A stretch of 64,000 nucleotides of DNA from Fratercula arctica (taxonomy: Eukaryota; Chordata; Aves; Charadriiformes; Alcidae), in contig CANTUZ010000003.1 of assembly GCA_947846985.1 (NCBI GenBank), positions 96,882,704 through 96,946,703 of the forward strand, written 5' to 3'. Positions 37,738 to 49,795 of the stretch are shown here, piece after piece. The notes under the pieces are model-generated. The model worked only from the letters and a program-made list of their open reading frames with translations. It was not told where the DNA came from and ran no database searches. The first letter of the stretch is position 1. Every line of letters starts with the position of its first letter. Both the position numbers and the translations under genes were made by a program.

Positions 37738-38920
37738 GAATCATGGACTCATAGTGTAATTCAGGTATGAAAGGACCTGAGGAGGTCTCCATTTCAACCT
37801 CTCACTCATAGCCAGGTAAGGGATGAGACCAGGTTGCTTAGGGCTTTACTTAGTCTGGTCTTGAAAATCGCCAAGGAAAGAGGCTGCATAATGTCTCTGG
37901 GCAACCTGCTCCACTGCTGGACTGTCCTCATGGTGAGAAAGCTTCGCCTTATAGCTAGTTTGAACCTTTATTTTAACTCACAATTTTGCCTCTCATCAGG
38001 CACCACTGTGAAGAGCCCGTGTGTGTCCCCTCCACATAGGCACTAGGGTCTACTGTTAGGTTCCCCTGAAGCCATCCCTTCTCCAGGCCAGCTTCCTCAG
38101 CCTCTCCTCACACTGCAAGTGTGCAGCCCCCACTCATTTTGGTGGCCTCGGCTAACTCATCTGAATTTATTGAGATCTTCCTTGTACCGGGGGTCTGAAA
38201 CTGGATGCTGTATTCTGGATGAGGTCTAACAAGTGACAAGTAAAGGAGAATAATCTCTTCCCTCTGACTACTGACCATGATTCTCTTAATATAGTCCATG
38301 ACACTGTGGGATGTCTTTGCTGCCTGGCTGGCTCACGTGCAGCTCACTGTCCATCAAGAGCTCCCAATCCTTTCAAGCAGAGCTGCTGCCCAAGCAGGCC
38401 CAGCCCATATCATTGAAAAGGTTCTTCCTTCCCAGGTGCAGTGCTTTCCATTTTCATTTTAATCACATGAGGTTACCATGGGCCACTGCTCCACCCTGTC
38501 TGGGACCCACTATCTTCCTTGCCCATCTTTCCTGAGAGTTTGTACCTGACCATCGCAGGTCTCCCACTGCAAGCTGCCCCACTATGTCTCAGTCCTCCCC
38601 TGCATCGTGGCTCTTGACACATTTTGTCAGGTGGATCCCATTACTTTCATGCTTAGCTTTTAAAGAGGTTCCTGTGTTTGTAAAAACCAAATCCCCATCT
38701 GTGACACAACTTCTGTTAAGGTATCGGCCTACAGGATTGGTCTACCCCTCCCCAAACCTTTCCCTTATACCAAGGAAACACTACCAGAGCTTCCATTGCC
38801 CATAGGTTCAGCCCAGGGCCCTGCAGCCCCTCATAATGTCCTCATGGTCTCCTCTGGCCAGATCATTGGTGCCCACATGGATGAGCAGCAGGGGGATCAG
38901 CTAGCAACAGTGTGTAAAAA
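37738..38920 (-). mobile_element. Degraded CR1-type LINE composite
   Basis: Read on the minus strand, 38299-38108 gives a relic of the CR1 reverse-transcriptase C-terminal region, with LVRPHPEY and ATKM matching the conserved LVRPHLEY..ATKM signature. Positions 37738-38107 continue towards the 3' end, with the reversed forms of GGGCAACCTGCTCCA and CTGGTCTTGAA. Right of 38300 the sequence (GGCTCACGTGCAGCTCACTG, AGAGCTGCTGCC, AGGTGCAGTGC) resembles sequence commonly found farther 5' in avian CR1-type repeats. Positions 38560-38920 are less certain and may be another element. Many substitutions and stops show an old, inactive copy. Confidence 0.75.
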
Positions 38921-39602
38921 GGGATATTAAGAAGTGGTTGGATGTGTTTTTCTGGTTATAACTTAAAATGCTTTGTTTGGGGATTCATTAAGTGGCTAGA
39001 TTTCACTTTCAGAAGACAATTACCTGTTGGAAAAAAATGGCTGCAGCCTTTCCATCTTCATAAGGAAAGAATTAAGAGATTCTGTATCTGGCCCAGATTC
39101 TGTTTCCAAGTTCACAGGTTGTAAATCCACAGAAACCTCATCTAGGAAATGCGTTTTAATCAAGCTGAAGGTTCTCCTATGCTACGCATTTTTATTTAAA
39201 ATGTAGCTCTTGTGGCTTTATATCAGTGTTACTGAGAGCAGAATGTGATTCATTACAGTCATCCCCACCTTTTTTAACACCATTATTTTTAATCCTCGGT
39301 TTTATCAAGGCCTTTCACATGCCATGCTGATGTTTACAGGATGGCCAAGGAGCATCTTTATTTTTAGTCAAGGTTCTCCTTTAAAACACCTTGCTGGTAT
39401 AATGTGTCTGTGTTTGATTATCTAATCTATGAACAGATCAGTCCTCTCAGGAAAAGATGTTAACTTGCTCCCAGGAGGGCAGAATAGCTGTTATACAGAC
39501 GTATATCTGCATCCATCTCTCTCTTGCATCTTCGTGATTCTGGTAAAATATATTTGTTAGCAGCAGAAAATACTTTGTACTTGTATTCTAGTTTCTATCC
39601 AT
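38921..39602. other. Unique non-coding DNA
   Basis: Nothing recognisable besides AT-rich sequence. Confidence 0.5.
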
Positions 39603-39767
39603 GGATCTTAAAGCACTTTTCCAATGTTAACAGAGATAAATAAATTCTAATTAAGATAAATAAGTCATCCACACAAGTATGACTATCAATATTTTGTGGA
39701 TGGGGAAGTCAAAGCCCAGGAAGCTTAGATGATTTGCCCAAGGTCATATGGCAAACAAACAATAAGA
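39603..39767 (+). mobile_element. Ancient MIR/L2-type SINE-like remnant
   Basis: GGATCTTAAAGCACTTTTCC followed by AATGTTAACAG, and downstream GATGGGGAAGTCAAAGCCCA and GATGATTTGCCCAAGGTCAT, match in order the 3' half of MIR-type SINEs: AAAGCACTTTACAAATGTTAA, then GATGAGGAAACTGAGGC, then ACTTGCCCAAGGTCACACAG. The spacing is right for a single degraded element. Such copies predate the bird-mammal split and are rare and highly diverged in birds. An L2 LINE tail is an alternative, since MIR and L2 share this end. Confidence 0.65.
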
Positions 39768-42700
39768 TCAAGGGGAAAAAGAAAAAAAAAAAAAAGGTGT
39801 ATTTTAGCTGTTAGGTCATTTTTAATTCCAAGTCATAAGCTTGAAAAAGTATTTGTATTGCTAGGGATATTTTGACATTTTAATTAATATAAGCAAACAA
39901 TTAATCAGTTATTGTTTAACTCAATAAATCTTTGGGGGGAAAAAATTAAAGTATAGCAAGGTACAAAATGACATTTTGAAAATGTTGTGTAATGCTCTAC
40001 AAAAGCATTGCTCAAGGATGTGTCCTTAGGGACACATTGTATGAGGAGACTAAGAAGCTATTACCACAGTTTATGTCCCAGCATCATCTTCACCATCACT
40101 AGCATATGCAACCTGTGTGCTGTAAATGTTTATGTACCTACTGGTAGACAAATATGAAGCAACTGAAACATCAATATTAGTACACAAGACTAGGAGCTAT
40201 AACTCAAACCGTGAGAGGGAGGTTTTTAAATTAGATATTTGCTGTCATCTACATGGTGAGGCCTGAGGTCTCAAGGGAAACTCATAAAGGAAACACTCTG
40301 AAAAAAAGAGGACAAAATGAGAGAGAGTGAGTGTGATTTATTTGCCTACACGTGGCTACTTCAGACATGGTGGGATGTTTCATTTGTCCTCCAGCTGCAA
40401 CTGTAACAGGGTAAAATTGTCTCATTGGTCCACTGTCATGTTTGCCAGCCTTGTGTAGCTATTCTAGGTATTCCAGACCATCTCAAACAGGAGTACATGC
40501 TTGTATTTAGGCAATCCTACCCCATGTGTCCGGGTTTACTCTTCTCACATGAATGCAGTAAATGTAGTTCCAAGTCCCCTCACCTTTGTCTCCAAGCTAA
40601 GGGGTCTTTGCTGTTACAGCAGCCCTACTTTGTATAGATTGCTATTAAAACTGTCTTGAATCATATTTTCACACAATCTAGGGTGTCCTTTGGCAACTGG
40701 GCCAAAGATTGAGACTTCTTTTACTTAGCTCAATGCATATTTATTGTGCCTGGAAAATGAGACATTTCTAAAAAGAAAGACTGACTCAAGTTGATCCCTT
40801 AGTGCATTACAGCTCTCAGGAGCATGAGTGAGAGCTGAGCTCTTGTCTGTTCTCCAATTCACAGAGAAACAGGTCCACCTCCATCCTCAACTTCCCAAAG
40901 TGACACTGTAACCACAGTTATTTAGGGATAACACACCTGCTTTCTCATGATTTCTTAATGAACATGGGTTGAACTCCAGAGCACAGTCCGTAAGTCATGG
41001 TTGAGGAGCCCACCATGTGTCAGGAGCGTATAGGTGCCTTTAACAATGTAGACATTAATATAAATAGCTGTTAAAGCAGATGCTTCAGATTTAGCAAGAG
41101 CATATTCTTTATCAGGTACACGGTGAAAAAATTTAAATCCACTGCTAGAAGTCTCTGTGAAATCCAAATATTCAAACTGTATTTCATGGTGGTTATTGAA
41201 ACACTAGAAGCAGCTTTATGATGTTCTTTTAGTCTGTGTCAACCACATAATTACTCTTTAATTCAGACAAGAAAAGCTAAACATGATTTATGTGGGCGTT
41301 GTATCTGATACACACTGAAAAATCCCAAACTTGAGTCAATATACTGTCTGTTACTATAACCAGCACACTGAGGTTATAGAAGAAAAAAATGCCTTCTGTT
41401 TTTGACTGGCCTTGTTCATGCAGTAGCCTGTCCACTGATTAGAAAGCAGATCATGCTTTCCTTGGCATTTATCCAGTTGCTGTCTGGACTGAAAGGTTAC
41501 AGAAGCACACGTACCATGGCTCTGCAAAAAGTAGAAAGGCCAGCGAGTCACGTATCCTCAGTGCCTGAGGCAGAGAAAATACTGTTCCCTTCTCGGAGTT
41601 TCTTTCCACCTTCAGTCTTCTAAGGGAGTGTCAGACTTAAGGTATCAACCTGCATTACTGAGTTTGGAGACTGACAGTTTTATTCATTTTTTTGTCAGAT
41701 TCTGAAGTCCAATGTATCAGACAGCATATGAGATTTACTTCTCACCTATTACGCATACCAGAATTTCCATCCGGAAGCCTAGCACCCCCTTCCTATTTGA
41801 TTTTCATAAAGTGTAAAAAAGAATAAAGGTTGAGACAAGAGCTAAAATTTAATTCAACCTGATAAAGATAATTGTTTGCATTATTGTTTTTTCAGTAAGA
41901 TCATCTATTCTTTAGTCACATATCGATCAGAAATGTTCAGATTTACAGGAATTTCCCTGATTAAACAACACAACAATCACGTAACAAATGTGATGAAAGT
42001 TTCGGTTTGTAATAGGGTTCTTCTACGCTGCCCTTTTTTGGAAAAAAAAAAAAAAAATAAAAATCCCAGCAAATTTTCTATTTTAGTGAGAGACAAAATT
42101 CTAAGTCTGAATGCTCAAACTAGTCCTTTGGCTCAAACTAGTGCCAAAAAATATGTACATCAACTTATATCTGCTCCTCACAGAGTTGCTCCGTGCAGTT
42201 GCACCCAAGTTATCCTCTGGTGAATTAGCTCAGCTGTCACAAGCGGTACAGTCAGATTAGACCTGCAGTCTCCCTACCCCTACAGGCCCCACAAGAGCAC
42301 AAAACCAACAAGCTAATATGGCCATGTCTGACATGGCACTGGAGATATTCACAGGACTGAATCCAGATGGAATGGCTGCCTGGAAACAGTAGAGTGGCGT
42401 TGACTTCAGAGGTTTTACACAGCATGATACTCGTTGTGAGCTATGTCTTTACTAAACTCAGACTAGTCAGGCTTCCTCTGACTAGCAGGCAGATCATGAC
42501 TAACCTGCGGAGCTTTCAACTCTCTTTCCCTTTTCGTGGCCTCCCTTCCTGCACAACGTCCATCACAGTCAGAATTTCTGCATGTCATCTACAGCTTCCT
42601 TCCCAAGCCAGGTTAGAAGTCTAACGGTGAGGTTAGCCGTATCCTCCCAAAACTTTCACCCTTAAAAATCCCTTTTAACCCCCTGAATTTGCTCCAAACC

Positions 42701-44802
42701 ACATTGGTATTTCTATATAGCTCCCTAATGTCCCCTCTGTATGTAGAAGGTCTGCTTCTGATTTGATCAATCAAGCACTTGGTTGACACCTGGGCACTGC
42801 CGGGATTCATAGTCTAAGGACTGTTTTCTCTGCCTTACCTGCAGCATCAGATCCGGAGGGTATATATTCTGAAAACATCCCCTTTCTTCACAACTTGTCC
42901 AAATACAAGGCATGAAAATCTTGGTACAAGTGGTCATAAGTGCTAAAGTGTGCAACCTTTGTGTTTGCTGTATTAAAACCTATGCAGGGACTGAACAGCG
43001 ATCCCAGAAACTTTGAATGTTCACCATATCAGTGGTAGATAATTACTTTCCAGAAAGAAATTTAGAAATGTTTGGTCCCTGTACGAACACAAACTCAGTA
43101 AAAGTTTAATTTCTTTATACCGTGAGCATGACAAAGAAAATCTAATGCATTTTCTTGGATGACCTTAATATATTTTCCTTATCACTTTTTAGCTTGGCTT
43201 AAAATATGATACAGCAATTTTCAGGTAGAAAAGCAAAGACTAAAAAGCATGTAATTCAGCTCACAATGGATTTTACAGGCCTCAATGGAATTAATTACTG
43301 AGAACTTGCACATGTAGTAATTAATTTCATGCAATTCAGCACCATCTGCAGATGCATTATTTCCTTTCAAAGCTACTCTAATTTGATGTAAAATAGAAAA
43401 TGTTAGGAGTTTGTAGGCAGCAAAAGCTTTTGTATCTTGTTTATGCCAAAGCAATTAGATAAGGAAATTAAATATTATTTGAAAAACATAACCTCTTTTT
43501 CCACTGAAGAGAAAACGACTTCCAGTTGTTGGTAAGGGAACTGCTTGCAATTACAGAGATTTGGGAAAAAGAAACTTTGATTTAGGACCGGTTTTCTGGT
43601 TTAAAAAAAATATTCCCATGTTTTTGGCAGGAATCGCTTATCATTTGCAGGTGAAGTGTATTACTGCATCAAATTTCGTACAAATCACAAGCAAAACCTA
43701 CTGAATAGTCCAAAACTACCTTATATTATTTACATGTAATAGACATAAAAATATTACTTTAACTACTTTTCCCTTCATTAGCTTGTATATACCTTGTCCT
43801 GGAACAGAAAACAACTGACCACAACAAATGAGATGAGCTGCTTCTCTTATATTGAAGGGGGTTTTTTATCCTTTTTGACCCCTATTCAGGGTTCATCTGT
43901 ACTGAAAAAATCAATTCTGTAAACCAAAATTCATTTAAATCAAGCACTTTCTTAAGCAGCGTCCCCAACTATTCAAGAGCGTTCCTCAGTTGCATCTTTA
44001 AAGTCTATACAATTTAAAGCCAGAAATATTGTCAAAGAAAAGATTAGAACAAAGTATTAGAATTCATTCTATGCATCAGCTGACTTATCAGTTTTGTGGA
44101 AAAACTTCTGAAAAATCAATCCTGATTTTTTCCAGATATTCATGTAACACCTAACGCAAGGGCTGATTCTGCTGTAATACCTTGACTAGGAGAGAGCATG
44201 TGTTTCGGAGGGAGACGATATTCACATAGCACGGCTTTTTTGGTTTGTTTGTTTGGTTTTTTTTCTGTGATATATTTAGGCAGCACGCATTGTTCTTCAG
44301 CAGTAATAATGAACAGGTTACAGCTCCATCAATCTGTGCCCATTTAACACGGAGTCACGTTATCATGGAATGGTTCCTATTTTGAAAAAAAAACCATGTA
44401 ATTATTATTTGCATTTGTTAGCACTTACAGTATTCACCTTCAACTGAGAGCCCATTGTCCTCTGTAAAAACGCTGTGGCACTAGAGAGCTGAAACAGCCA
44501 AAGAGCACAAGCCTTAGCATTGCAAGAAGAGGTACAAGACCAGTCAGGCTCTATATATTTTCCACTTGCTGATCAAATTCTGCACATGGTTTTCCTTTCT
44601 GTCAAATATCCACTGAAGTGTCGTGTCTAACAAGCAAACTAGATAACAGCATTAAAATTACATTTGGAGCTAAAGGAGATGCCATCACGATAATCATGTA
44701 TGAGAATGGTATAGAGCAATACAGATGATTGATTTTGGTGCAATCGCTTATCAAAGCAAGAAGCAGTGAGGAAGCAAAAACTCTTTCCAATGCATTTTAC
44801 AG
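39768..44802. other. Unique AT-rich non-coding DNA
   Basis: A-runs near 39780-39795 and 42042-42056 are the only low-complexity parts. Open frames at 41876-42223 (115 codons) and 42367-42624 are unrecognised. A repeated GCTCAAACTAGT word occurs twice near 42114-42145. Confidence 0.5.
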
Positions 44803-44885
44803 TGAAAACATGAAAACTTGCAGGCAACAAGCCTATAGCGTTCCCACAACAACTACTTTTAAACAAGCAGGATATCTTTACCTAG
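44803..44885 (+). CDS. Putative internal exon, 83 bp
   Basis: Acceptor CTCTTTCCAATGCATTTTACAG, 83 bp, and a strong donor CCTAG/GTAAGTGAAG. One frame is open across the exon, entering with one base and leaving with one base. It encodes a segment containing CRQQAYSVPTTTTFKQAGYL. The ending GYLYL recalls the first strand of some pleckstrin-homology domains, but that is only a few residues and no family is assigned. The other two frames are stopped early. No partner exon was identified, so a chance splice-like pair is quite possible. Confidence 0.22.
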
Positions 44886-47440
44886 GTAAGTGAAGCTGGT
44901 GAAACATGATACAATTAGTAAGGTGTCCTTAGTTTTGAAGAGGAGTACAAATCCAGCTTTTTCAGATGAATATGTACTAAAATGGAGCTGGTGATCAGAT
45001 CTGTAAAATTCCCAGTTCAGTCAATAAAAATAACATAAATAAATAAAACACAAAAGCAACCAAAAAAACCCAACTCAGCTGAAAGAGAGAACGTGAATGT
45101 CATTTTGAGGGCCTGAATAGGGCAATAAGGTTTTTTGAAAAGCACCTTGAAATCACACTTCTAAAAATGCCAGAGGAATTGGTTATTTTTGTACTGTTCT
45201 TACTGTCATTATGTTCACTGACAAGAGAAGAGATGAATAGGGTGAGGGAGGGGAGGCTAGCAAGAATCACTCACTCTGCAGCCTTAAGATTTCCTCACGC
45301 CTGGATTGACTGCCATTTCCTGATCTTTCTGCGACGTTTATTCACAATAGGTTATCATCAGCCTTTAATGTTTTATATATTCTTAATGAATATTGTCATG
45401 CTCCTTATTATGACAATAGGGCAGAGTCATATAGTAAATGCAGAAAATATAATTCATTTAAGCATTCGCATAACGAGATCTTCATGCTATGACAAAAAAG
45501 GCTCAGAATGTATGCAGTCTGAGGATTAAATTGGTAATTGGTAAAACAAGTAAACAAAAAAATCTTGCAAATCATTGTTCCTCCAGACAGCTTTAAGATT
45601 ATGATCTCCCAGTTCTTTGTGCTGCTGTACATGTACAAGCAATTCAGCCTCATGAAAGTTTTAATTTAGAGGGCTCAAGTTCAACTCATTATTCCCTTTT
45701 TTGACTGAAAAGAAATTATTTGGTCTAGTGAAATGTTATCATTATTTCTGGACAACCTTAAATCAACAAACAATGCGATAAATTCATAGCCATCTGGTTA
45801 AAACTTCCACTTTTAGTCACATGCAGTGTTCAACAAGCTTATTTTTGCGTTAGCCCTTCATGGACTTTGTTGATTCTGTTCTATGATGTAATGAATTACC
45901 CATTATTAACATTATGAAGCTGTTTCTTATGTAACTGTCGCTTTGGAATAGTTCAGGTGACAATGTTATAAGCATAGACCCATGACACGATGACAAATGT
46001 CCTGTGTTGTAATGAATGACATCAGAGTCTTTTTCCACTTACTAAATACTTGTCTTATAAAGACTCCCCTAACCCTTGAACAAACATTGTGTGGAGATTA
46101 CATGGCTTGCTACTATAATGTTGGTACAACAGTTATTTACACTGTAAATGAGGCAGACAAAGCTTTGACTGCCATACGTACTGAAAGACTGATTCCTTTG
46201 ATTTCTGGATACCACAAATGCTCGTATTTTGTTCCGCATGTAGCCTTATTACATATTAAATCTGTCTGTAATGCCTACTTTATGTAGCCAGAGTTTCTCC
46301 TCTGTCAGAAAAATATTTATATAATTTAGAAGTGAGAAGCTAGAAGGTTTTATCAGTCTAATGGTATACAAAAATACATAAAAGAAACAAACACGCATAA
46401 ACAAGTATGTGAGAAGACTGGCAATGCATAAAGGAACTGAAATATATTAAGAGGCTTATGAGGTATGTTTGCTCTTCTTACATGAGCCTTTGAACTGTAC
46501 CCCTTCAGGTACACTTCTGATTTGATAATTCAAACTTCTAAGTGTCTGCAAGTGTCCATAAAGCCTTCCTTTCCACTCTGCTAAAGCAACAGATGCAAGA
46601 AGTTGAAATAAATAAAACTGGATTGAATGATTTCCTGTTTTCACCTTCTTCTTCTCTTCATTAAAAATTCTCCCATGTCACTTTACACTGTAAATGCAGT
46701 CCCAGCTCAGCATAAAGAACGCTGTGTTTCAGGGTGGTTGCAGTAGCAAAGAAGTAAGTTGAATACAAATATTTATATGCGGTAGACTTTGACTTCTTCC
46801 CTGGAAAATTTTCAAATGTTAAGTGAAGCATTTTGCATTAAACGAAATAGCATCTCTTTTTTGAGTGTTCAGGCTTCAGAAAAGATATACATTTACACAA
46901 CAGCACAGGAATATCACATGCTAGTGAACAAAAGAAAATAACAATTGCTGATTCAAAAATCCATCTGTCTAGAACATAGAAATTTAGGCAATGTGATGTG
47001 CCACAAGGCTTGCAAAGCATTTAAAAACAAGCACCTTACAGCACTCATCTACAGCTCCTACAAGCCTGTAAACTAGCAAATTTTTAGCATAAAATTCCTA
47101 ACAGACCCTCTTACCTTTTCCTGTCCTAATATAAATACTGAGAATTAATATGCACAGATCACAGTCATTTGCTCAATGATCACCAACCTCCCTTTAATTC
47201 TGCCTTAGATAATGCAAACACAATAATGTCTACGTCATCTCCATTCTCCTTATTGCTGAAATTCTATTTTCTAGAATGCACCTGCTTGCAAAAATATAGT
47301 ATTCAATATCAGGTATTAATACCACCAAGACTTACTTTACTGACAATAAGGACATAACGCATTGCTGCTCCACATTCTAGTGTTTGAAAGTATTCTTGGT
47401 GACAAAAAGCATATGCTTATTTTTAATCTATCTCAATTTC
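44886..47440. other. Unique AT-rich non-coding DNA
   Basis: A plus-strand frame of 120 codons at 45167-45529 has two hydrophobic segments but no recognised family and no splice or promoter support. Nothing else was seen. Confidence 0.5.
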
Positions 47441-47757
47441 ACAGAATGGTTCGGGTTGGAAGGGACCTAAAAGATCATGTAGTTCCAACCCCCCTGCCAT
47501 GGGCAGGGACACCTCCCACTAGACCAGGCTGCTCAAAGCCCCATCCAGCCTGGTCTTGAACACTTCCAGGGATGGGGCAGCCACAGCTTCTCTGGGCAAC
47601 CTGTTCCAGTGCCTCACCACCCTCACAGTAAAGAATTCCTTCCTGATATCCAATCTAAATCTACCCTCTCTTAGTTTGAGGCTGTTACCCTGCGTCCTAT
47701 TTGTAAACATAAAAATTTTTGTCATCTTAGTGGTTTCTGCACCCAGATTAAAGTTAT
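47441..47757 (-). mobile_element. Well preserved CR1 LINE 3' end
   Basis: The minus strand carries an open frame of 68 codons (47519-47725) that reads as the C-terminus of the CR1 ORF2 protein, with LREGRFRLDIRKEFFTVRVV, RHWNRLPREAV and APSLEVFKTRLDGAL. It is followed by the 3' UTR ending in the reverse of CACAGAATGGTTCGGGTTGG. The conserved HWNRLP motif and lack of stops suggest this is the youngest CR1 copy in the window. It is truncated to about 320 bp, so it lacks the endonuclease and most of the reverse transcriptase and cannot move by itself. Confidence 0.95.
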
Positions 47758-49029
47758 AGGTAGATAAATAAACAAACAGAAGCTAGTTTATCTGTAGTCA
47801 ACACTATAACCTTAAGAAAGTAAGATAATAAAATACCCTTCTGTCCATGAAATTTAAGAAAAAATTGAGCTAAAACCCAAAGCAATAAACAATTATTCTT
47901 TTGACTGGTAGATTTTGACTCAAACTTCACCGTGTTCATGATCTTGAAATAATCTTTCAATCTAGTCCCACTGTTTCAATGGGCATACAGATAGCAGAAC
48001 AGATGCCTGCAAGATGCTTATGATAATGAAGTGACCCGTGAATGTTTGTAAAGCAGAGGAATGTACTTGGATTTGTCTGATGGTTTGACCATTGCTCTGG
48101 CAATTCGTGACATTGGTGTTGTATCTAAGTTAAGGGTAGCGGCAAAAGGAAATAAAAACTTTTCAATGCCATAGAAAAACAGCCAATAGCTAGCGATTCT
48201 CCTGTGAAACAGGAGCCCTGCAGTTCTCAAATTTACCCAAAAGTCTGTTTCAAGCCTTCTCGAATCATCACATAAAGGTAGTTATTACAAACAAAGTATA
48301 GTACCCTTTACCAACAGCACACAAGAGAAATGTGACCAGCAAAACATCCCCAGTGGCCGTTGATTCTCATAACCCATGGGAATTCACAAGTAACTCCAGT
48401 GAACAAAGTCATCACGCTTGCTGTGTTGACAAAAGAATATACTAATGACCCTAGAACCTGAAAGGAATAGTTTACAAACTGTTGGATTAATTTAGATGCT
48501 TTGAAATAATCTTAACTTAAAAAAAAAATAATATCAAACTGAGCTTCATCCAAGGATAAGCACACGGTGAAAGCAATGTCAGATTAACAGCAGTTATCTT
48601 TAAGAATTTGTGTATGGCAGATGAAGGACAGAAGACAGAAAGGGAGCAAACAGAGAATAGGGAGTTTTAGGTCAATTAGCATACTGTGAATTCTTGGGTG
48701 AAAAAAAAATCAACTGGAAATATAAGCTTACTACTTATAAAAACCAAGTCAAAGCAACCTTATACTCTTGTAAATCAATGAAAGATGTTGTGGATTCAAG
48801 AGAAGTAGCTTATCCTGTATATGATGACTCTCAAGTGAGACTTTTTAAGCAAGCTAAGAAAACATGAACAAGATTAAATCATTCTGGAATAGGCCTGCTG
48901 TCGGAATGACACATGAAGAGGAGTTCCTCAGACTTCTGCTCTGCATCCAGCCTTATTCAACAATTCCATTCGTGACCAGACTAGACGAGGGTTTTTTTAA
49001 ATCCCTGCTGTCAACAGGAGGCTAGTGGG
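47758..49029. other. Unique AT-rich non-coding DNA
   Basis: The last 150 bp may belong to the old LINE that becomes recognisable at about 49030. No gene was seen. Confidence 0.45.
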
Positions 49030-49795
49030 ACTGCACGTATTTTGGAGGTTAGGGTTCAATACAAAATGATCTTGACAGGGTAGATAAATAGCCCAAAAAA
49101 TAATCTAGCATGTGGAAGTGGGAATAGCTGACCACAGGCTACAGAACAACTTACTGGTTCTTTGGAAAAGGATCTGGAAGTTACAGTATATCAAATATTG
49201 AATATCGTCATGAAAAAGACAAACATCAGGATGAAAGAAATGTGATATCTTCTCCCCATTCCATTCGGCACAGGAAGCACTTCCTTCACTATATTGTACC
49301 TGCTCTCTTCAGCAAGAGCATGAGTTCAGTTTTAGGAAACATACATACAAAACAATTAGAAAAACTTCAGAGGATCAGGTGCATAACAAACAATCTGGTT
49401 GGAAAAAAAAAAAAAAAAGAATGGGGGTTGTTTAGCATGAAGAAGGATGTCTGATGTCTGAGAGAATTCTGAAAATAGTCCCCAGATCCCTAAAGACTGC
49501 TGCAATTAGGAAGAAAATCTCTACACCACATGCATAGTTGACATGAGAAGAAAATACCTTAAGCTACAAGGAACAATAATTCAGGTGAGACATTGGGATT
49601 TTTTTTTTATGGCCAGAAGCGAAACACTGGAATAGATTACCTTGGGGCTGTAGCATCTTCATTGCTCGTGGTCTTTAAGAAAAAGTTGAGCAGACCTTAG
49701 CTGACAGGAGACAGAGAAGGAGTAGGTTACCTTAGAGTAAGGCAGTTGATTAAGTGACCTCCTACAGCCTCTTTCCAATTAATTTTTCAAGGCAG
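49030..49795 (+). mobile_element. Ancient CR1-L-like LINE remnant
   Basis: Order and spacing match old reptile-type CR1 elements: TTTTGGAGG..CAATACAAAATGATCTTGAC, then GGAAAAGGATCTGGAAGTTA followed by ATTGAATATCGTCATG, then CTTCAGAGGATCAGGTGCAT, then GGGGTTGTTTAGCATGAAGA, then AACACTGGAATAGATTACCT and GACCTCCTACAGCCTCTTTC. These are the late reverse-transcriptase region and 3' UTR. Reading frames are broken many times and an A-run was gained at about 49401-49417. Divergence is much higher than in the copy at 47441-47757, so this is a far older insertion. Confidence 0.7.

Noticed and set aside
42613..42955. Minus-strand frames that might be retroelement protein
   Set aside because: No reverse-transcriptase, integrase or gag motif could be pointed to.
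45167..45529. 120-codon plus-strand frame with hydrophobic segments
   Set aside because: AT-rich DNA readily gives Ile/Leu/Phe-rich frames; no supporting signals.
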